A DNA stretch of 64,000 bases from Blastobasis lacticolella (Eukaryota > Arthropoda > Insecta > Lepidoptera > Blastobasidae): assembly GCA_905147135.1 (NCBI GenBank), contig LR990064.1, positions 11,364,001-11,428,000 of the forward strand. Reading direction: 5' to 3'. Positions 56,001-63,450 of this stretch are shown one piece after another. The notes beneath the pieces are model-generated. The model was not told the origin of the DNA. It worked only from the letters and a program-made list of their open reading frames with translations, and did no database searches. Position numbers and translations under genes: made by a program. Positions within the stretch are counted from its first letter, which is position 1. Each line of letters starts with the position of its first letter.

Positions 56001-59000
56001 TCTTCTTACCGAGTCGATCGACTAAACTCTGACTTACACATTATTCGCCCAGTATTCGGCGACGCATACAACGTTTGAACTGGCCTCGAGCAAGTCCTCC
56101 ATTGTACAAGTTTTAGGACACGCCGAGTGTGAAACAAGGTGGTCCATGGTTTGCGGAGATATGCCACGGTCGCTTGTATATTCCCACCTAAAGAGGTTAT
56201 CTTTACATCGGCCCACCTTGTCGCAGTCTATTTAGCGCCTTCCAGGTCGGCCACGGAAGTTTGCATCCGGGTGGAAGCTTGTCAGTAGGAGGGATAAAGG
56301 CGGGATGGGAAAATTTATTGATCCACAGGTTTCTTCTGGCTGTGGGGGTATCACTTTCGCAGGCAGTGGTGGTCGCCAAGAAACTGGTTCGGCTTGAGGC
56401 TGTACTGTGGAGGATAGACACTGCTAACACCTACTTTTTCGTCGAGAAATAAACTTACCTCGATCATCTTCTCCCGGTTCTTGGTGGGGTTCATGGGGGG
56501 CTCCGTGAGCAGGATCTTGGTGTCCTTCGGGTCGATGTTCATCTTGCTGGGGCCGAACGTGTAGTCCCACACGTGGCACATGTCCTCCCAGTTGCGGACC
56601 ACCTACAATCGGTACATTTCATTAATTAATAGTACGGGTAGTATTTAGTTGTCCATCAGGGAAGCGTTGGTGGCCGATGGTTATGGTATCCGACTCGTAA
56701 GCGAGAGAAACCGGGTTCGAATCCCACTGCGGCCATGTACCAATGACTCTTTTCCGAGTTAGTTACCTACATTAGTTGAATGCTAACCGATGCTCTTATA
56801 GTGAGGAAAAACATCGTGATGAAACCTGCACATTTAGGGTACCTTGACAATAAAAAAGAATTACTCACCCCATTCTCCATAGGATAACTGACTTCTAACA
56901 TAGATCTGAGCTGCGATGCCTCATCGCCAACCATTAAGTCCTGGAATAAACCATAAAATGAGCCAAAATACTACATACCGTCATACTTTACAAGCTATTA
57001 GTATAAACTGCGGTCAAAATACAGTGTTAAACTAAATAACGAATAAAAAACCACTAATGTAAAGTAATATAGTCTGAAAAACGACACAAAAAACAGGTTA
57101 GAGTTAAATAAAAATATGTACAGTACATGGAAAATACTTGCACCAAAGTTCGTTGTAATTATTATTTATTCCAAATTAAAGAGAAGAAAGCCTAGAAATT
57201 TAATAATCAATAGATTATCAAGAATAAAAATCAATTTTATATTGAAAAGAAAAACTATATTTTTACATTGAAGTTCATTGTCAATAATGACATTTGGTTT
57301 TCGTTCGACAAAAAATACCGCACTGTCGCAAGTTAGTTACATTTTATATCTATGAGGTCCTTAATGACTTAGGTCCCTAGAACCAATTAACAAACTTATT
57401 ACAATAACCAAATGACATTACCACATTTCACAGTGTCGCTGATTACTTGCAAATCAAGTGTAAGCAAGCATACTACGGTGCAGTAATTTTACCTGCACTG
57501 TCTCTGGCTCAGACGTCTGTTATGCATGAAATATTATACTTTTGTAACTTAGTTGTCAATGGGATATTAGAAAAGCTTATGCCTAACTGCCTATGTTTTA
57601 TGACTTATTTGAGCAAACATAAATCCACAGCTTGAGGATTTAAGGTGGTGCTTAAACTAGAAGTTCACAAGTAACAGAGTTGTACAGGTGTAGAACAAGT
57701 TGCCAGAAGAAGTGGTTTCAATGACAATTTAAAACTAGGCCAAATGAGTCATTATTTCTATTACTTTATAAGTGATAATAGTTTTTAAACATTTTTAAAA
57801 ATAAACAAGTGACGATTGTTTGAAATAACCAATTAGACATATACGGGTGATACAAAACTGTCATGTTATGTCTTATGACATATTATTTTCATATTTTGTT
57901 TATAAATATAACATATTATTATATAAATATATCAACTCATCATGCCTATTCATTATGACGTGGTGAAGAAAATCTGCCTGATTTAAAGAAGTATTATTCT
58001 ATTTGGTTGGATAATCCACATTTCCCTGCTATCTTAAACATTATGATAACCCTTACCACAGACATTTCACAAACATAAACCATGCACAATGTAAATGTAT
58101 TTTCAGTAGCTACTCTGAAAAGATTTCAATATTAAATTTTCCTTCTCTATGTTTTACATCCTAGGCCCTGTCATCATAATTCAAACAGATTATTTCCAGT
58201 TAAATTTTGCATTGCCTGTGTGAACATCTTCATACAACCTCAAATATTGTGTGGATGTGTGTGTCAGTCATATTGTACATCATCTACATGCTTTTAGTAA
58301 TCACTTCATGAAAATGGTTAGACATTGCCTTAAATAGATTTGAAACTTGTACATGCTTAAATCTTACAGTAACTTACTCCAATGCAAATATCCTGCAAAA
58401 TATAGGTATTACTGTATTAACAGTCATACTAATGTTGTCTTACAGTTTTAAATGATTTACATATATCACTTCAGTTTGAACAATTATTCCTGACCTAAGA
58501 AATCCCTGTGTAAGCCAAAAATGAAGGCTACAAACAGGCGACTATCAATTGGAAATTGTGTTTAAACCCAAAAGAATACCAAGAGTTGATATTGAGTTGA
58601 CTCATTTATTGCCATATTATTACCTCTCTTAAGAGACAAACTTATTTGTAGTCTTGTTATGATTACACTACAAGCCTAAGAATGTAAACAAATTCCATAT
58701 GAACTTTTCAACTAACTACTAGTTATTCCACTTCCTATAAGAAAAGGCCGTAAACGATTGCAGAAAGAGTGGAGGTTGGGCGAAAATGGACTATACCTTG
58801 ACATCTATATCTCCAATTTTATTCTCAGCCCTGATGATGGGCCTGCCCACCATTGAGGGGAAAATGAAGGCGGGGAAGTTGCTGCCCGCATACCCGCACT
58901 TTACGAACTGGAATTCACAAATATTTCATGAGGATATGATGAATCAATGACATATCTTGTAAGCAGTTTCCCGTGATACGTACACCGGTACCGTTGTCGC

Positions 59001-59031
59001 AAACGATCACTTTCCTCCCTTGATCATCCAT
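44029..59031 (-). CDS. Arp2: Arp2, copy B (actin-related protein 2)
   Basis: Second full Arp2 gene on the minus strand, head-to-head with CEBPZ. Exons: 58984-59031, 58797-58907, 56869-56940, 56459-56602, 55523-55625, 54915-55021, 53904-54053, 48633-48758, 48098-48250, 46636-46764, 44029-44067. They join in frame to 393 codons with GT-AG introns. It encodes the actin-fold ATP-binding subunit of the Arp2/3 branching complex: DNGTG (12-16), GVVVDSGDG (154-162), [10 protein letters not shown] (near 303). Exon 7 keeps the widely conserved YAFNHSADF and [11 protein letters not shown], so this copy looks like the more ancestral protein. Oddities are FEKYGF in exon 5 and EVCKN in exon 10. Intron 7 is about 5.1 kb and contains a LINE and displaced copies of neighbouring gene segments. 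Confidence 0.94.
44085..44400 (-). pseudogene. LINE C-terminal end in Arp2-B intron 10
   Basis: Minus-strand frame [20 protein letters not shown] then [20 protein letters not shown] and NLDAFKA. This is the RTAKxWNxLPxxVFPxxYxLxxFK pattern of LINE C-termini, followed by a 3' UTR shared with 1795-1925. Confidence 0.75.
44511..45008 (+). mobile_element. RTE/SINE-like element with an internal 11-bp minisatellite
   Basis: Begins CTAGTGGACCCGGCGCGACT, has the typical late motif AAAATCGGTCCAGTCGTTTG and ends ATTATATATATAAAAGATTA. It interrupts a LINE 3' UTR. The start motif recurs at 51219. Between the two lies the CCCTACACCTA array. Confidence 0.75.
44549..44766. repeat. 11-bp minisatellite (CCCTACACCTA)
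   Basis: About 20 units with few variants (CCTTACACCTA, CCCTACAACTA). The unit length is not a multiple of three, so the repetitive Pro-Thr-Tyr-Leu frame across it is a by-product. Confidence 0.95.
45390..45560 (+). pseudogene. LINE C-terminal relic
   Basis: Frames read [10 protein letters not shown] then [19 protein letters not shown], a decayed KEWNxLP...SLDSFKxxVN LINE ending. Confidence 0.55.
45595..46297. repeat. BEL/Pao internal fragment split by a TIR element
   Basis: 45595-45665 (CACGGCTAGCACAAATGTGC, GAGAGAGCGTTTGTTTTG) and 46268-46290 (GATGAAAGAGATGGCAGTA) match adjacent positions 10187-10290 of the BEL/Pao element. The element at 45680-46262 has landed between them. Confidence 0.6.
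45680..46262. mobile_element. TIR element (~580 bp)
   Basis: Inverted ends of about 30 bp: TTGTCTAAAATAGGATGATA continuing to ATTTTGACAG, mirrored at 46231-46262. No transposase ORF, AT-rich interior. The target duplication is unclear. Confidence 0.75.
46298..46552 (+). repeat. SINE-C copy
   Basis: Near full length: GTGGTGTCCGGCAGAGTAGA to CTAAGTCCTGCAGTGGAACG and a GATGACGATG end. It lies just beyond the exon 10 donor of Arp2 copy B. Confidence 0.8.
46636..46764 (-). CDS. Arp2: Arp2 copy B exon 10
   Basis: Residues 339-381, [20 protein letters not shown] ... EYQEQ. CCGCAG acceptor, GTGCGG donor. Confidence 0.93.
46806..47165 (+). repeat. SINE-A, full-length copy
   Basis: Best complete example: tRNA-like head (TAGCCGAGCGGTTAGGGTAT A box, GGTACCGGGTTCGAATCCTG B box, CGT at the anticodon position). 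The body has GTGATGAAACCTGCTCATTC and CCAAATCCTGGATCGTGGTC, then the ACAACCGGGATATTACAGC-type 3' end and GATGATGATG. The long non-tRNA body rules out a plain tRNA gene. Confidence 0.88.
47165..47400 (+). pseudogene. LINE end, family V
   Basis: Frame reads [20 protein letters not shown] then [20 protein letters not shown], a LINE C-terminus, followed by the family V tail and an A run at 47389. Confidence 0.75.
47590..47890 (+). repeat. Two degenerate LINE 3' ends in tandem
   Basis: Same landmarks as 26690-27250 (AGCAGGCAAGCGGACCCTGG, AGAAGCCGGGATGGACG, CTATCGCTCCCGAGGG). It occupies the equivalent intron, so it predates the Arp2 duplication. Confidence 0.6.
48098..48250 (-). CDS. Arp2: Arp2 copy B exon 9
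   Basis: Residues 288-338, [20 protein letters not shown] ... NDTAKLA. GTGAGT donor. Confidence 0.93.
48633..48758 (-). CDS. Arp2: Arp2 copy B exon 8
   Basis: Residues 246-287 ([14 protein letters not shown] ... FNTIQ). All 126 bases match copy A. Its acceptor region (TCCCAG/TTGCCCGACGG) is echoed in the minisatellite at 53145-53282. Confidence 0.93.
49110..49470. repeat. Repeat family R, copy 2 (Arp2-B intron 7)
   Basis: Colinear with 31950-32280; this copy has an extra TGACAGATATCAGCCGGCAG segment near 49213. Flanking GC-rich DNA (48960-49100 and 49470-49560) may belong to the same larger element. Confidence 0.75.
49768..49910. repeat. Displaced copy of Arp2-B intron 9 sequence
   Basis: Matches 47930-48080, the intron 9 segment next to exon 9: ACTACCTAACCTTTACTATT, GTTGACGTCCATAAG, GTAAACCTAAA, then TGTTTGAGTT repeats. 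It lies in intron 7, in the same orientation, without exon 9. Confidence 0.75.
49911..51218 (+). pseudogene. LINE reverse transcriptase C-terminus plus RNase H
   Basis: RT C-terminal part: [49 protein letters not shown] frameshift near 50290 breaks it. RNase H follows at about 50570-50990: [34 protein letters not shown], with the catalytic D and H pattern partly visible. A jockey/I-type LINE carrying RNase H, inactive here. It is followed directly by the element at 51219. Confidence 0.8.
51219..51417 (+). mobile_element. RTE/SINE-like element
   Basis: Starts CTAGTGGACCCGGCGCGACT like the element at 44511. Its later part is CATCAAAATCCGTTGCGTAG and GACTTTGTTTTATACTATG, a common insect RTE-type 3' end. 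No ORF. Confidence 0.65.
51420..52384. other. No gene seen; includes a C-rich homopolymer tract
   Basis: AT-rich sequence of unknown origin. A run of about 15 C plus 7 C at 52178-52200 follows a G-rich stretch. There are also CCCTAA-like triplets (52250-52280), too few to call telomeric. Confidence 0.4.
52385..52640. repeat. Displaced copy of Arp2-B intron 6 sequence
   Basis: Matches 54560-54890 (GGGAAACTCA, ACATTACGAGTACA, CACAAGGTTGGCAAGCATCC, TTGCCAATATTGGCGGCTAC) and copy A 31310-31480. It lies in intron 7 and stops before the exon 6 sequence. Confidence 0.75.
52950..53050. repeat. Displaced copy of Arp2-B intron 7 acceptor-side sequence
   Basis: Matches 48790-48890 (ACGATAGTGAAA, CCAAGGC, TTTATTTAGCGGAT, GTATTATAAACA). 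It is adjacent to the splice-acceptor minisatellite. An interspersed element cannot be excluded. Confidence 0.6.
53145..53282 (-). repeat. Minisatellite derived from the exon 8 splice acceptor
   Basis: Five 29-30-bp units starting near 53145, 53174, 53204, 53233 and 53262. On the minus strand the consensus TTGTCCCAGTTGCCCGACGG closely matches the intron 7/exon 8 junction (GGTCCCAG/TTGCCCGACGG). Three units keep the AG, giving possible decoy acceptors about 620-750 bp after the exon 7 donor. Confidence 0.75.
53285..53400 (+). repeat. SINE-A 3' fragment
   Basis: From AACTCGTGGATCATGGTCAT to the ACATCTGGGATATTAAG end. Decayed. Confidence 0.55.
53590..53850 (-). repeat. SINE-C copy
   Basis: Minus-strand, uninterrupted copy: CACTGCAGGACTTAGGGCC, GGCGGGTTGGAGATCGCAGT, CTGCCCATTTTCCAGC, GGTTGGTGCTATTCTACTC. 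It ends 50 bp before exon 7 of Arp2-B. Confidence 0.8.
53904..54053 (-). CDS. Arp2: Arp2 copy B exon 7
   Basis: Residues 196-245 with [19 protein letters not shown] and [14 protein letters not shown], close to the conserved Arp2 sequence. About 24 of 150 nucleotides differ from copy A. Confidence 0.93.
54135..54230 (+). repeat. SINE-A 3' fragment
   Basis: CCTGCCAAATCCTGGATTAT to CATTAACGCCAAGATGATGA. 5'-truncated. Confidence 0.75.
54600..54692. repeat. TACA microsatellite, interrupted
   Basis: Two TACATACATA runs separated by a short LINE-tail-like segment (TTTTATTTCCTGTAATG), in Arp2-B intron 6. Confidence 0.65.
54915..55021 (-). CDS. Arp2: Arp2 copy B exon 6
   Basis: Completes Gly160 and adds residues 161-195 ([10 protein letters not shown] ... 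ITRYLIK). The following intron sequence is partly copied at 52385-52640. Confidence 0.93.
55110..55255 (-). repeat. LINE 3' tail fragment
   Basis: Minus-strand tail ending in TTATTTATTTATTATTA, preceded by GGTAAATAAAGAATTTTA-like sequence and a GC-rich segment. Confidence 0.5.
55523..55625 (-). CDS. Arp2: Arp2 copy B exon 5
   Basis: Residues 126-160, ending in phase 1. Contains [15 protein letters not shown] and phosphate loop 2. FEKYGF and GLISG differ from copy A. Confidence 0.93.
55790..55995 (-). pseudogene. Old LINE end shared by both Arp2 copies (copy B)
   Basis: Homologous to 33760-33960 in copy A: AACTGCTGCTTTCC, AGCTTTCACTTGG, CCGCGTGGTCT, AGACATCTCCTCGTCGTGA. It predates the gene duplication. 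Confidence 0.65.
55996..56398 (-). pseudogene. LINE C-terminus with zinc-finger-like end, inserted only in Arp2-B
   Basis: Minus strand, in shifting frames: [69 protein letters not shown]. This resembles the C-terminal Cys/His segment of LINEs. It splits sequence that is continuous in copy A, with CTGTACT on both sides as probable target duplication, so it came after the gene duplication. Confidence 0.75.
56459..56602 (-). CDS. Arp2: Arp2 copy B exon 4
   Basis: Residues 78-125, [18 protein letters not shown] ... NREKMIE. GTAG acceptor, GTAAGT donor. Confidence 0.93.
56657..56845 (+). repeat. SINE-A 5' half
   Basis: tRNA-like head (TATCCGACTCGTAAGCGAGA, CCGGGTTCGAATCCCACTG) plus the body to ATGAAACCTGCACATTTAG; the 3' half is missing. 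It lies next to the exon 3 donor of Arp2-B. Confidence 0.8.
56869..56940 (-). CDS. Arp2: Arp2 copy B exon 3
   Basis: Residues 54-77 ([20 protein letters not shown] then MENG). CCAG acceptor and GTGAGT donor. Confidence 0.93.
56941..58796 (-). other. Arp2-B intron 2
   Basis: AT-rich intron of 1,856 bp, colinear with intron 2 of copy A (34796-36571) with many substitutions and indels. No inserted element was recognised; copy A has gained a family T LINE tail here (36045-36110). Confidence 0.7.
58797..58907 (-). CDS. Arp2: Arp2 copy B exon 2
   Basis: Residues 17-53, [12 protein letters not shown] through GDIDVK. Intron 1 is only 76 bp. CCAG acceptor, GTATAG donor. Confidence 0.93.
58984..59031 (-). 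CDS. Arp2: Arp2 copy B exon 1
   Basis: [16 protein letters not shown], residues 1-16. Donor GTACGT. Start chosen by the conserved Arp2 N-terminus. Confidence 0.93.
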
Positions 59032-59533
59032 TTTGTTATTTATGTTAGATTTATAATAATGTAGAATTAAGTACTGGATATGAAAATATTTTATTGAAAA
59101 CAAACTTTCAGCAGACCCCCTCAACAATTTTTTAGGTGACAAGTGAAGTGACAAATCGTTTGGTATGAATAACACAACAAATCAATCCAAAATAATTTGG
59201 TCTTTAAGTCAACTATTTACGGTCTATTTTGCATTAGCATCCACTGGCACACCTAACTTGGTGTTGCCAGTTTAAAAAAAGAAATTGCTAGTGACGTACC
59301 TATCATGTTAAATGTTGATAAAAAAAAAGAATATTCGATATTGTGTTTATGTTCGTACTTAGTCGACCGATAACATCACCGGAAGTCTTTACATCCCTTT
59401 TAATATATGAAAAGATGACAGCTGTCATCAAATACGAAAAGCATGGTGTCTTGATTTGCGCATATTTCACGTGTTGTGTTTTTATTGTGGATATTATAGC
59501 CGTAAATGACTTAAAATATTTAATTCGGACAAA
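59032..59533. promoter_or_regulatory. Shared divergent promoter of Arp2 copy B and CEBPZ
   Basis: The 502 bp between the two start codons must contain both 5' UTRs and promoters. It holds a palindromic GACAGCTGTC (E-box core) at about 59416 and an AT-rich stretch. The Arp2 side is conserved upstream of copy A to about 37165. No TATA box can be assigned with confidence. Confidence 0.5.
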
Positions 59534-59692
59534 ATGAAGCACAAAAGATTTGAGGAAAATATCCTTGTGGATGAAGCGTACACGAACTACGGAGTAGTTG
59601 ACAAAAATGCCGATGAAAAGAAAGGACATGGGATTGCCAAACATTTTGCTGAAACTCTAGAATATGGAGAAAGAAATAAGTGGTATCATCAG
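59534..59692 (+). CDS. CEBPZ: CEBPZ exon 1
   Basis: 53 codons, MKHKRFEENILVDEAY ... YGERNKWYHQ, then GTATGA donor. Lys- and acid-rich; KWY corresponds to the conserved GGKWY position of the family. Confidence 0.75.
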
Positions 59693-62503
59693 GTATGACA
59701 CTGTTTTGAATATTATTACATGTGTACATACCTATTTTCAAAAACATAACTAGTTGTTACACATAATTTTGTAACATAACCAAAGGTGTTAGTTTTCGTA
59801 GTTGTTACCTAGTGCACACTACCTATATAGCGTTATTTGTTTTGGTTGGCGTATTTTCACGCCACATTTTCTGGCCATGGAATAACAGTAATCATCAATT
59901 TACAACACATTTATGTTTGTAAGTTACTGTTACTTATTCCTGATTTCATGTTCTTACTTTCAGTTGCCGGAAGAGCCATCTGTCATTACTAAAACTTTAT
60001 CAACAGACAAAATTGAAGAACTCAGGAAAGAAGCTAGCAGTGCACTACTCGGTGATACAGTTGCCTATGAAACTAGTAAGTTACTTAAAATTTGTTCACC
60101 CCGCCACACGCTTGTACATTCGTACAAGGTATGGTACCTTAAAATTCGTACATCCCTTTTAACTTCATAATATTAATCATAATTTTTGTTGCAAAGATAT
60201 TATGGATCAATGTCAGAGTTTTATCCACCACACTAGACTATAATGCCAATACTTTCACCTCCTAAACATGCTGCAAATGTCTAAAGGCGTGTCCAAACAT
60301 AGCGCGGCACGAGCGCGGCAGCAACACGCGGCATGTCCAGGAAACAATTCTGCCGCGCTCTAGTTAGGACTATTGACGAATGTTTGCGCGCGGCTGTTGT
60401 CCAAACAAAGCGCGGCACGCCGCGCGCGGCTGCCGCGCACACATGCCGCTCTATGTTTGGACACACCTTTAGAGGTTGTATCTGCCTGTAGCAACGGTTT
60501 TGGAGAGTGTCATTGTTAAATTGCTAGTTTCGGTTTAGTTTTAGTTTCGATGTTTTGGCTCCAAAATACTCCAAATCTTGTTTTTATTGAACACTAGCAG
60601 ACACCACCAGTATTCTGTTGTTATGTGTGTAGAAATTATTGCAAACCCACCCATCAATTCAATGGAGGGACCTTTGAGCCCTACATTGGACTGTTACTGA
60701 TGATGAAAACAATCTGAGCAACAAAAATATAAATAGAAACTTGGCATGTTATAATGAAATCAATTTTTTTTTCAGAAACTACAAAAAATGGGTCATCAGA
60801 CTACCAGTGGGCCAAGGCATTGCTAAATAAAGGTACCACAGGGGATAGAGTAGCAGCTGCTACTATTCTTATACAGGTAAGATTCTAATCTAATTACTCT
60901 AAAAATATAAATCAAGAAATCTCAGTTATTTTTAAAATTAAATGAGGTAGAGTTCTCTCACATTTACTTACAAACCAAATTATTATTTTTGTTTGTTGTA
61001 ATAAAGCAGAGAGTATGAGCACATGTGTAATAAGAGAGTGTGTGTGAGTGTGTGTGTTTGTTCTTAATGTGGTTTATTTTGACTACCAGTGAACTAAGTA
61101 AGTAGAAGGAAATGCTTTTTGCCTAAAATTTTTAAATGTTTCTGTTTTAGGACAACCCTGTGTATAATTTAACAGCACTGCGGAATCTAGTCAACAATGT
61201 GAAGCCAGCCAAGAAAAAAGATGGCATTGTTACCATTGGTAAGCTAAATTATATATACAATATTTTATTGGAAGCCGCTTTCATTTTCAGAATAATTTTA
61301 ATTTCCAATTCATTTAGTGATATATCGAAGATACCAGTAGTAGTTAGTTAGCAGATTGAGTATTTGACAACGGACTGTGTCAAGTAATCTAAACAAATGA
61401 AGAAAATTAAATTCAAAGGACCTGTTATATGTTATGTTTATGTACCTGAAAACTTGCAGGTAAAGTTAGTATAAATGACCTCAGTTGTTCAAATAATTAT
61501 GAACTGTTTGTTGGTTTAATATCCAATATAATAATAATGAATGATAGTTTTAGACAGAAGAAATACACAAGATTATACCGAGTACTGACTCTACCATGCC
61601 ATCAGCTATGTTTCTTTTCAATACAGATATTTCCTGATATTTACTTACTTTGCTGGCTCAGCAACCCGAAGTTGATCAGAAATCAGTAATCATTTATTGT
61701 AAAACTGTAGTAGGTACATTGTAGGTGATATTTGACTTAGAGCAGATCTTTGCCTCCGACACAAGAATTTGCCTTCGGTCCCAACCCTGCACCATTTGTT
61801 CCCAGTTTCCCAACAAAATATGAAAGTAGCCATAATACTTAACAGAAAATATGTATGTATGTAAACTCTTTATTGCTTAATAAATACAGGAGTTACAAAG
61901 ATAATTTTACAAAGCAAACGCAGGCTTATCCCACAATGGGTTTTCTCCCAGCCAACCTTAAACAGTCTGAAAGGACATTCAAGAAGCAGTGAAGGCAATA
62001 TTGAGGTCTTATATTAAATTACTACAACTAAAATTATATTATATACAACTAATTATTTGAAATATATGTTTTTTAATTATAGATTTAGCTGTATCTTTGA
62101 TAACAATCTGTGACAACACCGGCCTTACTCACTTTCACTCTCTAATTTAGAATTTCGAACCAATATCCTGCTTGTTTTTAAAGTTAGACCAGAGAGAGTA
62201 AACCAGAAAATTGTTCTGGTTTGCTCTTTGTATAGTAACAATCATTCTATACGCAATAATGCAAAAAAAATCTAATTAACTGTCCTGGTATGTCATAATT
62301 TCATTACACCATCCCTCGCACATCCCCAGATGCACTCTCCGAGCTGCTAATGGCCGAACTATTGATCCCGGACACGAAGCTACGCACGTTCGCCTCGCAC
62401 GCGCTGGGCCACCTCGATGACATCGCCTCGGGCAACCGACAGACCAGACGGAGCACTCTCAAGCTGTGGTACTACGAAGATCAGCTGAAGGAGTTGTATG
62501 GGA
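59534..62503 (+). CDS. CEBPZ: CEBPZ/Noc1/Mak21 homologue, 5' exons (partial)
   Basis: CEBPZ (yeast Noc1/Mak21) is a nucleolar CBF/Mak21-family protein needed for 60S ribosomal-subunit maturation and export. Exons 59534-59692, 59964-60075, 60776-60876, 61151-61238 and 62330-62503 join in frame (211 codons plus one base) with GT-AG introns. Diagnostic conserved parts: KWY in exon 1; GTTGDRVAAATILIQDNPVY across exons 3-4; SELLMAELLIPDTKLRTFAS and DIASGNRQTRR then LKLWYYEDQLKELY in exon 5. These match the start of the CBF/Mak21 repeat region. An in-frame stop 27 bp upstream of the ATG supports the start or marks the beginning of an internal exon; known homologues have a longer N-terminus. The gene continues past the window. 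Position head-to-head with Arp2-B suggests shared promoter control. Confidence 0.88.
59964..60075 (+). CDS. CEBPZ: CEBPZ exon 2
   Basis: LPEEPSVITKTLSTDKIEEL ... DTVAYET; TTTCAG acceptor, GTAAGT donor, ends in phase 1. Confidence 0.85.
60281..60472. mobile_element. GC-rich MITE in CEBPZ intron 2
   Basis: Inverted ends CTAAAGGCGTGTCCAAACAT and, on the other strand, CTAAAGGTGTGTCCAAACAT, extending to GCGGCA. The interior is a run of GCGCGGC/GCCGCGC blocks. TA at both edges fits a TA target duplication. Confidence 0.85.
60776..60876 (+). CDS. CEBPZ: CEBPZ exon 3
   Basis: TTKNGSSDYQWAKALLNKGT then TGDRVAAATILIQ. The GTxxDRxxAxxxLIQ motif is typical of CEBPZ. Confidence 0.9.
61151..61238 (+). 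CDS. CEBPZ: CEBPZ exon 4
   Basis: DNPVYNLTALRNLVNNVKPA then KKKDGIVTI; TTTTAG acceptor, GTAAGC donor. Confidence 0.9.
61850..61965 (-). repeat. LINE 3' tail fragment in CEBPZ intron 4
   Basis: TGTATGTATGTAAACTCTTT then ATTGCTTAATAAATACAG, GGCTTATCCCACAATGGG and TTCTCCCAGCCAACC, a minus-strand LINE tail like the others with CTTTATTG near the end. Confidence 0.55.
62330..62503 (+). CDS. CEBPZ: CEBPZ exon 5
   Basis: DALSELLMAELLIPDTKLRT ... LKLWYYEDQLKELYG; CCCAG acceptor, GTGAGT donor, ends in phase 1, so another exon lies to the right of the window. Higher GC than the other exons. Confidence 0.92.
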
Positions 62504-63040
62504 GTGAGTGGGTTATTCTTTGCTTTTTTTTAAATCCTGACGTTTGCATTGTGCATACATCCCCCCCACCCCTGTACTGTACATCCAGAGTTCCAGACAT
62601 AATCATTAAATCTGACAGAGTTCTACCAACTGGTATGTCAAAATCTTAGATCATATAGTTAAGGATAAGATTTGTGGACAAATCTTCTAACAAAACTTTC
62701 TGCCGATTTTGGTGCGGGGAGGGTAAATCACACTATGAAACAAAATCACACATTCACAAAAATAATGTTTGTCTTTACAAACTCACACTATTTCAAAATT
62801 GACACACTAGCTTGTTTTTGCACACAAATATGTATCACACAGAAAAATCTGTGTACGTATACGTAATAATACACTCGCTCTAAAGGGAGGTAACCAATTA
62901 AAAATCGTATCGACATAATTATCGATATTACAAAATTAATAAATTTGTTGAAATTCGAAAATACATACATATTAATTTAATAAAAAATAGTAAACAGACA
63001 TATTTAACCGTACTGCCAAGAAGGGAGACTAATGTTTTCA
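62504..63040 (+). other. CEBPZ: CEBPZ intron 5, left part
   Basis: AT-rich intron sequence. Plus-strand frames read through the exon 5 donor without recognisable conservation. No further CEBPZ exon was found before the window end. Confidence 0.6.
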
Positions 63041-63044
63041 GCAC

Positions 63045-63280
63045 GTACTGTATGTATGTTAGAAATGTTTGGATATTTGGATGTTTGTTACTCAATCACG
63101 CAGAAACGGCTAAACAGATTTGGGTAAAATTTGGCATGGATGTAGACTTTGACATGGAAAAGAACATAGGCTACCTTTTATCCCGATTCCTTAAGTAGTT
63201 CCCGAGGGGAAAATGTTTAAGTGCTAAGCATTAAGTTGAGTCCACGCAGACGAAGTCGCAGGCAGAAGCCAGTATGGAAT
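63045..63280 (+). repeat. RTE-like LINE/SINE 3' tail
   Basis: GGATGTTTGTTACTCAATCA, CGCAGAAACGGCTAAACAGA, GGTAAAATTTGGCATGGATG and the final CCACGCAGACGAAGTCGC form the familiar insect RTE-type 3' region. Confidence 0.7.
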
Positions 63281-63450
63281 AAAAAACATAAGAAAAATCC
63301 ATTTCGTTCATCATATTTATTTGGACACAGAGAAATTTCATAAATGGTCAAAAAAAAAATAGAAGAAAATACCCAATTGAATGACAAACAGAACAACAAA
63401 ATTAAAAAAAAAAACTTTAGTCAACCAACATAATGAAAAAAAAATTACAT

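Noticed and set aside
59343..59537. Plus-strand 64-codon ORF just before CEBPZ
   Set aside because: It overlaps the CEBPZ start in another frame and covers the divergent promoter. No conserved sequence.
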